A model generated the notes under the pieces. The model was not told the DNA's origin and searched no databases. It saw only the letters and a list, made by a program, of their open reading frames with translations. Positions 22,746 through 28,481 of a DNA stretch of 28,481 nt are shown in pieces (position 1 is the stretch's first letter; each line of letters opens with the position of its first letter). The DNA lies in NCBI GenBank assembly GCA_003956705.1, contig QZCP01000831.1:83133-111613 (forward strand), given 5' to 3'. The position numbers were made by a program, and so were the translations under genes. This DNA comes from Brevipalpus yothersi. Its lineage: Eukaryota; Arthropoda; Arachnida; Trombidiformes; Tenuipalpidae.

Positions 22746-25197
22746 GTATGTCTTTGGATGATCGTTAGATTGAACATTGTCGATGACAATTGATTATAAA
22801 TATTCTTATTGTCCACAGAGAAAAATACAAAGATTTGGTAGAAGTTTCCAACAATTTGACCATAATGGCTGATCGGTGTAATCATTTATTGGAACTTCTC
22901 AACACCCTCGATGAGTTTTCCAGAGACCATAAGAATGGTCGTCACTGTGATAAAACTTTGGGAAAAGGATCTTCCAAAGAATCAACCTCTGTTCAGCAAT
23001 CAATCGAATGGCTTAATAATATCAAATCTCGCATGATTGTTAGAACTCCATCTTTGGTGAGCTATCTACATTTTTACATTATTTTGAGCAGTGTCCTTTT
23101 TGGTAAGAAAATCATTCTTAACGTTTGTTTTATCTTTCTATGTCTCATTTATAGATCTGGTCAGCTATGGATAAAAATGATATGTTAACAGCCACTTATT
23201 TATTTGCTCATGGGCTAGACCTATGGAAGTCACTGGAATCTCAAGATATTAAGTCAACAGACACTGTGCTTCGGTACGCTGATCTAATTTCTAGTCTCAA
23301 AGAGTCACTTATTCATCACTTGTGGAAATCGATGAAATTCTCTGGGAACAGTGATAACAATAATGAAAAAATTGCTCAGGAGCTCATTTGTGCCTCTTTC
23401 TTGCAAGAATGCAGTCCAACCGATCTACTCACTCAATTTCTCGATCAAAGACGAAAGCAAATCTGTTCCTTTGATCATTTGAAGCACAATTTGAGTGAAA
23501 ATCTGGAATTCATGATAGGTAATATCGTTGATACTTGTCAAACAGTATTTTTGGTCTTCATGGAAGACAGTGGTGTTCCCAGTCTTTTACAAAGAACCAG
23601 CCTCTATGTGCTTCGATTTAAACCTTCTAAAGATTTCTTCACTCGATTGAGCTCCTTATCTGATGCTACTGGTGAAAATTTCAATTTTTTCCTGAAACTT
23701 GATCACATGGACAAAGATATTACGCCTTCAAATGTTGCCAAGATATGTTTCGAATGGGCAGTTGAATCGAAAAAAGATATTGTTGAAAAGATTCGAAAGT
23801 CTTTGGAAACAGTGAGAGGAGTTGACTCAGTTTTTTCTTCTTTGGGTAATCTACAGAAATTGGTCACCAACTCTGATAAATTGATCAATTGGGAAGACTT
23901 AAATGAAACCTTTTTCAAAAATGAACTCCATCTATGGAATTTCTATTTGAAAGAAGTCGTGATCAATTTTCTTAATCAATTGATCACCAACAAATTAGAA
24001 GATTCTTTTGCCGCTCTTCAGAAAAAAGTTATGCATGCTATTCCTCAAATGAATCATCAAAGTGCTCTAGATTGGGTATGGGACGATGAAACCTCAGATG
24101 ATTTGTTCAAGAAATCTTTTCGAGTCTACGATGAGTACATCAATATGCTCAGCATTTTTGAATCTGAACTTGGAGATCTTCGAGAACAATTTTCATTCAT
24201 TCAACGAGAGCACAAAAATCTCGCCATGATCCCAGAGGGAGATCTCAAAGACCTCAAGAAATGTTTCAATGACCTTCTTTTAGAGAATGTTGAGATTTTA
24301 CTCACCACTCTGAAAGCTTCCCTAGATCAGAATGATTACTTCCTTTCCCTGGGACTAGCTGATTTACATCGAACTTTGATATTCGCATCACCTCAATTCA
24401 AAGCTTGTCACACTTTCCTCGGAGATTCAACTCTTTGGCCCAAATCGCGTTCTCTTCTACAGGATGCATATTCCACCGCAATTTCACAATACTTGCAAGG
24501 TAACCTTGCTAATCTGATTGAAACATTCCGCGGAGAGATGACTATCACTCCACTGATAAACTTGCTGAATATTTGCTCAACATGGAATGAGACCATCCTG
24601 GAAGATACATCTGAAAGTGGAGAAATCATGCAAACAACTTTGCGACTTCCGATGCAAATTTCTTCTCCTCTATTTCGTTTTTTGAATTCAATGAATGAAG
24701 CTCTCAATCAGCAGTCCGCTCATACAATGAGTTCAATTATACTGAAAACTATTCTCGGAAAAATGATATCAGAATTGAGAACAGTCTATAGCCAGCTGCT
24801 CAACGCGATCAAAGAGAGTGACTCTCCGCCATCGGTTAAACAGACTCAAATTTTGCAATTTGTCTTCGACATCAGTTTCATTCATAAATCACTGAAATCC
24901 ATGGACGATTCATCTATTGGCTCTGATCTCATACCTCTTTTGATAGCATTAGAACAAGAGTATCGCTCACAAATAGATCCTGTAGATCTGCATGCATTGG
25001 AGCCTCATCTGGAATCAGCCTTATCAAAATGCCTCACGAATAATTTCCTTCTCTTTGGTTGTCTTTTCGTTGATCTGGGATTGTCTCATGCCAATATTGG
25101 TGAAGATTCTCCTGTTAATGAGCCGCATATTCTGATGCCCTGTTATCAATTCAACTCGAAATTTTCACTTCTTCCACTAAAACGAACGGGAAAATGA
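22588..25197 (+). CDS. COG1: Conserved oligomeric Golgi complex subunit 1 (3 exons, 812 aa)
   Basis: Subunit of the eight-member COG tethering complex on the cytosolic face of the Golgi, needed for retrograde vesicle capture and normal glycosylation. Exons join in phase: 22588-22745, 22819-23056, 23155-25197. The Vps51/Vps67-type N-terminus is clear: LFE (21-23), an acidic/basic helix, then DLRQVVGEKYKDL across the first splice, matching human ELRQMVGERYRDL. IWSAM (133-137) matches human IWSSM. The C-terminus matches from IDPVDL (739-744) through LLFG to the closing PHILMP and SLLPL. The protein stops four residues after that motif block and is shorter than the roughly 980-residue human one. 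A second in-frame ATG at 22618 would shorten it by 10 residues; both fit. The rest is mostly helical, as in the family. Confidence 0.93.
22819..23056 (+). CDS. COG1: COG1 exon 2
   Basis: Residues 53-132: the remainder of the Vps51-like coiled-coil region (KYKDLVEVSNNL and following) and a polar linker. It ends in phase 0 at TTG|GTGAGC. The frame remains open through the 98-base intron to 23188, but the homology resumes only from the acceptor ATTTATAG at 23154. Confidence 0.9.
23155..25197 (+). CDS. COG1: COG1 exon 3
   Basis: A 681-codon exon (residues 133-812 and TGA) starting IWSAMD. It carries the bulk of the helical rod and the conserved C-terminal block. Confidence 0.94.
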   Translation: MWSAMDKNDMLTATYLFAHGLDLWKSLESQDIKSTDTVLRYADLISSLKESLIHHLWKSMKFSGNSDNNNEKIAQELICASFLQECSPTDLLTQFLDQRRKQICSFDHLKHNLSENLEFMIGNIVDTCQTVFLVFMEDSGVPSLLQRTSLYVLRFKPSKDFFTRLSSLSDATGENFNFFLKLDHMDKDITPSNVAKICFEWAVESKKDIVEKIRKSLETVRGVDSVFSSLGNLQKLVTNSDKLINWEDLNETFFKNELHLWNFYLKEVVINFLNQLITNKLEDSFAALQKKVMHAIPQMNHQSALDWVWDDETSDDLFKKSFRVYDEYINMLSIFESELGDLREQFSFIQREHKNLAMIPEGDLKDLKKCFNDLLLENVEILLTTLKASLDQNDYFLSLGLADLHRTLIFASPQFKACHTFLGDSTLWPKSRSLLQDAYSTAISQYLQGNLANLIETFRGEMTITPLINLLNICSTWNETILEDTSESGEIMQTTLRLPMQISSPLFRFLNSMNEALNQQSAHTMSSIILKTILGKMISELRTVYSQLLNAIKESDSPPSVKQTQILQFVFDISFIHKSLKSMDDSSIGSDLIPLLIALEQEYRSQIDPVDLHALEPHLESALSKCLTNNFLLFGCLFVDLGLSHANIGEDSPVNEPHILMPCYQFNSKFSLLPLKRTGK

Positions 25198-25263
25198 TCT
25201 GCCTTATATTTTCAAGCTTCCTCGAATACTGGTGAACAAGCAAAATATTTTTGCAAGATTTCG

Positions 25264-25269
25264 ATTAAA
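25264..25269 (+). terminator. COG1 polyadenylation signal ATTAAA
   Basis: The common variant ATTAAA lies 67 bases after the stop codon and is followed by a run of seven T at about 25282. Confidence 0.5.
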
Positions 25270-25349
25270 TATATACTATTATTTTTTTGATAAAACTTTC
25301 AAACCGTGATGTGATGTGAAATTCATTTCCTCATTTCTTTTGCTCACAG

Positions 25350-25456
25350 TCCTGCACAAGCGAGTATCCCTTTATTGATGAGAAGCCATTAGTTGGTCCA
25401 GAAAATGAGGGCTTTGAAGGTTTCCAGATGTGGAATGAAGTGAATGATCACACTCG
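25350..25456 (+). CDS. Unidentified gene, exon A
   Basis: 35 codons plus two bases in the only open frame. The residues include GPENEGFEGF and a WNEVND stretch. Confidence 0.4.
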
Positions 25457-25709
25457 GTTAGTGTACCGTCCATATTGATCGTCCTTTTACTTTTCCCCTT
25501 GGACACTGATTGCTAGCCAATCTTTTTCCCGAAGATTGACGATCATATTTAGTGAAACTCATAATCATTCTCCATCCTTCGCATTTCGAAAAGATATGAA
25601 AAGAGAAGAGGACCAATTATCTTTCCCCTTTGATTGGCACCTGACAAGTGGAATTGATGGAGTTATTGATAATATGATGAGAAACATCATCGATGCTCTT
25701 TTAGACTGA
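25350..25709 (+). CDS. Unidentified gene, two 3' exons (93 codons), 5' end not found
   Basis: Exon A (25350-25456) follows the acceptor TTTTGCTCACAG and ends CACTCG|GTTAGT with two bases of an Arg codon. Exon B (25535-25709) follows an acceptor in a CTTTTTCCCGAAG context and supplies the third base, then 57 codons and TGA. The 78-base intron matches the size of the neighbouring COG1 introns. The joined frame starts SCTSEYPFID and ends IIDALLD, with a NHS sequon in exon B. Only this frame is open across exon A. No in-frame ATG precedes exon A after the TGA at 25317, so earlier exons are missing, or translation starts at the internal ATG in QMWNEV to give 67 residues. Product not recognised. 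Alternatives: an alternative terminal exon of COG1, a gene that contains COG1 in an intron, or a decayed fragment. Confidence 0.4.
25535..25709 (+). CDS. Unidentified gene, exon B (terminal)
   Basis: Completes an Arg codon, then 57 codons. It begins with a beta-like hydrophobic run (LTIIF) and ends in a predicted amphipathic helix (DGVIDNMMRNIIDALLD). Confidence 0.4.
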
Positions 25710-26107
25710 ATAGAGATTCACTAAGACTTGAACGTTAGTCCCAGTTGAACACTGATTGAGTGAGAGATCTCACGCCGATTCCTTTTTCCCTATTCAAAGA
25801 GAAAGAGAAAAAGAAAGAAAGAAAGATAGATAGAGAGAGAGAGAAAATTTTGAGAGCATCGCTTCATGTCTACTATCCGGTCAGCATCTATTTTGGAAAA
25901 ATGTATGGATTTCATCAGATAAGCTAATCATGCGAGCGTTGAGTGGGAGTATCACATCAAATTAGACTTATTGTGTTCTTATTTCTATCAGATGAGAGAG
26001 TAGCTTGTTGGATAAGTTTCACAAGATTGGACAATGATAAAGATAAAGATAGTTGTTCTTGTTAGATAACGTCTTTTTAGAACAACAAGTTTTTTTTTCT
26101 TATTATA
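25710..26107. other. Tail-to-tail intergenic spacer
   Basis: About 400 bases between two convergent genes. It contains a purine-rich GAAA/GATA run near 25798-25844 and nothing else recognisable. Confidence 0.5.
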
Positions 26108-26113
26108 TTTATT
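26108..26113 (-). terminator. Polyadenylation signal AATAAA of the LC8-like gene
   Basis: On the minus strand a canonical AATAAA lies 23 bases after the TGA stop, giving a very short 3'UTR. Confidence 0.65.
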
Positions 26114-26136
26114 TAAATGAAACTTGTCAGCTGTGT

Positions 26137-27234
26137 TCAGCATAAAGCATACGCTAGAACACGCAATTCATTGATTTTTAAATTAATCAGCCAAGGATCT
26201 GTTTTCCAGAAAAATATCCAATACTGTGTGTCTAGACCCACTGACACATGAAATCTTTGGGCAAATGTAGCTCCTGCTACCCTTTGAATGTAACGGGCTA
26301 CTCCAGCATAGCTTTCCGAATTTTTGACACCATCTTTGACAATACTGATCATTATTTTCTCCTGCTTTGGTGAAAGTTCAGTATTGTTCACCGAAACTAG
26401 ATCCAATTTTTGTCGAGTCTCTTTGATCACATCAGAATCTAGCCTCAAAGATTTCACCGCTTCCTCAACTTCTCTCATTATCTGAATTGAACTACTTCCC
26501 CAACTGATTGTCAATCTGGGAACACTTTGATCAGCTATTTTAACACTGAATTTATCATTTGGCCCAGCTGCACAAGACCAGGCATTTGGATTGATTTTCG
26601 CTCGGAAATTGTTGCCCAACTGATTGATTAGAGTTGAACAAATTTTGTCTGCCGATTTTTCGTTGTCTTTGAGTCGAGTCAAACTTTTCACCACGTACTG
26701 GTTTATTTCAGTCTCAAAATTACTCGATTCAATTGATGGTGAACCTGTGAAAGGCTGTTTAGCTTGTGGATTGGTTGCCTCTGCTGAAGATCCTCCAGCA
26801 GGTGAACCATCAATACGGAATGCTTCGATCATGATTTCTCCGATCACAAATGAGAGCATTTCTGGCACTGCTGCCATACTTTTTCCACTGAAAGATTTTT
26901 TCGTTCCAACGAACACAATCCAAACTTGCGTTTTTGGATCACCCATTCTGGTGTCAATGTAGGCGGCAATATCGAGATAACTTTCTTTATTTTTGATTCC
27001 ATCTATGGCAATTTTGAAAAGTTTCTCACGATTTTTGGCAATCATCTTGCTGGCCACAATATTGATGATGTCAATAACTTTTTTTCCATCACACTCTTTC
27101 TGATCAATGTCTGGACTACGAGGATCCATGAGGTCAGAGCCATCGGTCAAAGTGTAGTGACATCCTTCTAGACGGGCAATATCGTCTTTCGTGTTTATAA
27201 TGTTTTCATTCTCTTGAGGACTTATCGGAGCATT
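26137..27234 (-). CDS. LC8-like secreted protein, exon 2 (three repeat domains)
   Basis: 365 codons and TGA. The acceptor TTTTTCGCTTAG ends at 27235. Its TAG is also an in-frame stop, so the exon cannot extend upstream and needs a preceding exon. An apparent start at 27150 is a TTG codon inside the open frame and is not used. The exon encodes a polar N-terminal tail with two cysteines, domain 1, a Gly/Ser/Pro linker (PAGGSSAEATNPQ), domain 2, a charged helix and domain 3. Confidence 0.85.
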   Translation of the reverse strand, partial: NAPISPQENENIINTKDDIARLEGCHYTLTDGSDLMDPRSPDIDQKECDGKKVIDIINIVASKMIAKNREKLFKIAIDGIKNKESYLDIAAYIDTRMGDPKTQVWIVFVGTKKSFSGKSMAAVPEMLSFVIGEIMIEAFRIDGSPAGGSSAEATNPQAKQPFTGSPSIESSNFETEINQYVVKSLTRLKDNEKSADKICSTLINQLGNNFRAKINPNAWSCAAGPNDKFSVKIADQSVPRLTISWGSSSIQIMREVEEAVKSLRLDSDVIKETRQKLDLVSVNNTELSPKQEKIMISIVKDGVKNSESYAGVARYIQRVAGATFAQRFHVSVGLDTQYWIFFWKTDPWLINLKINELRVLAYALC

Positions 27235-28073
27235 CTAAGCGAAAAAGATGGAGAAAGAGAATCAAAATCAGAACACCAACAAGCATCGGCAGCAAGTGTG
27301 ACAGAAAAAGAACAAGATAGATTAAAAAGATGGAGAACAATAAGGCTCACTGATTTTCTATCTTCAAATCTCAAGCTCACTTCACTTCCGAGTGATCTTT
27401 GAGATGAGATGCTCTTATCAAGTGTATATGTGTGGGCTAAGGAAGACGAAAAAGAACGGAAGAAAGATTCTCTCTCTCTCTCTCTCTCTTTTGGGTAAAA
27501 AGAGCGTAAAAAAGGCAAACTTTCCAATCTTATTTGTTTCACTTTGCTTGTCGTGAAACGATTTTGATCACAGAAGAAGAAGAAAAAATTCAATTTCATT
27601 CTACCAATGCCATTGAATAGCTGTGTGAGTGTGTTGTGTGTGTGATAGAAGAAGAAGATTGTTGATGCTTGAATGCTAATCTCATATCAAGTTCATTGTC
27701 TTTAGTTTGATTTCTTGAACAATAGAATCATTTTATTTCTTGCTCCATCTTATCCGGCTCAATCGGCTTTTTTTTCGACTTCTTCTGCTCCTGTCTTCTC
27801 ATCAAAATCAAATTTGGAATCTAGACTTCAGATTCCGGGTATTTTTGACTGTATATATCCACTCTATTACATCTACACCTGATTGAGCAGCACACACACA
27901 TACACACTGATCATTGAACGAATCACAATTTAACTTTTAACTCAACTCTCGAGATGAGCTTTTTATGAAGAGATGTGAAAACTTACTTGGCGAGTATGCT
28001 GAGCTTTAACAGAGCAGATAATTACTAGGGCTATGATGTTACATAACTGGAGTGATTGAAAAATTGTCAACAT
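26137..28073 (-). CDS. Predicted secreted protein with three tandem dynein light chain (LC8)-like domains, 394 aa
   Basis: Two exons, 28073-27987 and 27234-26137, join in phase 0 across a 752-base intron. Exon 1 encodes a signal peptide: hydrophobic core CNIIALVIICSV, then V-K-A with likely cleavage after Ala24. Domain 1 (about 81-170) has DIAAYI, W-x5-G and an F-x-I-G-x3-I-x3-F end, as in LC8 (DIAAYIKKEF, WHCIVGRNF, YLGQVAILLF). Domain 2 (about 201-283) has INPNAWSCAAGP, like YNPTWHCIVGR, and SWGSSSIQIM. Domain 3 (about 315-394) shares DG(I/V)KNxESY with domain 1 but diverges after HVSVG. The LC8 target-groove motif FGSYVTHE is absent in all three. Mature cysteines are at 54, 77, 228, 250 and 394. 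LC8 is normally cytosolic and single-domain, so motor function is unlikely; the role is unknown. The LC8 relationship is inferred from motifs, strongest for domain 1. Confidence 0.75.
27469..27489. repeat. (TC)n tract in the LC8-like gene intron
   Basis: About 10 TC units, read as GA on the gene's strand. Confidence 0.9.
27987..28073 (-). CDS. LC8-like secreted protein, exon 1 (signal peptide)
   Basis: 29 codons from ATG at 28073 to the donor CAA|GTAAGT. Nearly the whole exon is signal peptide, a common design in which one small exon supplies secretion. The donor is a perfect consensus and the phase matches exon 2. Confidence 0.8.
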
Positions 28074-28160
28074 ATTTGAGAAATGATGAGAGAAAGAAAG
28101 AGGAAGAGAAAGTTAAATTAAAACAATACAATTAAAAATCAGTGTTGGCAAACTTTGGAT

Positions 28161-28178
28161 GAGAGAGAGAGAGAGAGA
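28161..28178. repeat. (GA)n tract upstream of the LC8-like gene
   Basis: Nine GA units about 90 bases upstream of the start codon. Together with the purine-rich 28081-28114 stretch, it makes the 5' flank strongly strand-asymmetric. Confidence 0.9.
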
Positions 28179-28416
28179 AAAATTTTGATGCGAAAATAAA
28201 AAACTTTGTGATTCTCAAAACTATGATCTTATTTTCTACTTCAACAGTCTCAGAATAGGATGATGAGTTTAATCAAGTAAATGAAATGCCATTCCGAGAG
28301 TATTACTTCCAGTGGGCTTGGTGAACTTCAAGGAGAGCAGCAATCTTTCTGTCCTTTTATTGACTACATCTTTCCTGTACATATGAATACACTGTACTAT
28401 GTTACTTCTAAAACAG

Positions 28417-28432
28417 GTACATGTACATGTAC
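28417..28432. repeat. 16-bp perfect palindrome
   Basis: GTACATGTACATGTAC is identical to its reverse complement and is built of overlapping ACATGT/GTAC units. Confidence 0.85.
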
Positions 28433-28444
28433 TTCTTATTGCAT

Positions 28445-28447
<3 letters not shown>

Positions 28448-28481
<34 letters not shown>
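28448..28481. repeat. (TC)n microsatellite at the window end
   Basis: Perfect TC repeat running off the end of the window. Confidence 0.97.

Noticed and set aside
25195..25290. Stop-codon readthrough of COG1 (the frame stays open about 30 codons after TGA)
   Set aside because: The extra sequence is low in complexity and runs through the ATTAAA signal, and the family-conserved C-terminal block is already complete before the stop.
26137..27150. Start of the LC8-like gene at 27150
   Set aside because: The codon is TTG, the frame continues upstream to a splice acceptor at 27235, and an upstream exon provides ATG and a signal peptide.
27222..27599. 125-codon minus-strand frame overlapping the LC8-like gene
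   Set aside because: It lies almost wholly in the intron of that gene, contains a GA-repeat-derived Arg-Glu run, and is in a different frame from the coding exon.

Overview
The window is eukaryotic nuclear DNA. It is AT-rich, its genes are split by GT-AG introns (73 to 98 bp in COG1, up to 5.8 kb in the TGF-beta gene), and long (GA)n/(CT)n tracts recur about every 1 to 1.5 kb. The gene content (a myoglianin/GDF8/11-type ligand, a COG complex subunit, a small secreted-protein gene) and compact layout suggest an arthropod. A mite or other chelicerate is a guess from general impression, not something the sequence proves.

Layout. 1-6436: mostly non-coding, with one small unassigned ORF at 3338-3553 and GA/CT/CA-rich sequence just upstream of the first clear gene. 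6437-15794 (+): a four-exon myoglianin (GDF8/11 class TGF-beta ligand) encoding 606 residues. It has a late hydrophobic signal segment, a long Ser/His/Pro-rich insert, a recognisable latency propeptide, a furin site and a nine-cysteine mature domain. 15926-22587: about 6.6 kb without a supportable gene, holding several GA/CT tracts, a 159-base N gap inside one of them, and a cluster of five GGTCA/TGACC half-sites about 1 kb upstream of the next gene. 22588-25197 (+): a three-exon COG1 (812 residues), subunit 1 of the conserved oligomeric Golgi tethering complex. 25350-25709 (+): two phase-compatible exons of an unidentified gene whose 5' end was not found. 26137-28073 (-): a two-exon gene for a 394-residue predicted secreted protein, convergent with the previous one.

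The most unusual item is the last gene. One short exon supplies a clean signal peptide. The second carries three tandem, diverged domains that resemble dynein light chain LC8 (a normally cytosolic, single-domain dimeric hub of about 89 residues). A secreted three-repeat LC8-like protein is not an architecture I know. The 26137-27234 exon is easily misread as starting at 27150, but that codon is TTG; the splice acceptor at 27235-27236 and the upstream exon resolve the true N-terminus.

The genes do not form one pathway. Myoglianin is a secreted growth factor, COG1 is a Golgi housekeeping factor, and the LC8-like protein probably acts outside the cell or in the secretory system. All assignments come from reading motifs by eye; no database search was run.
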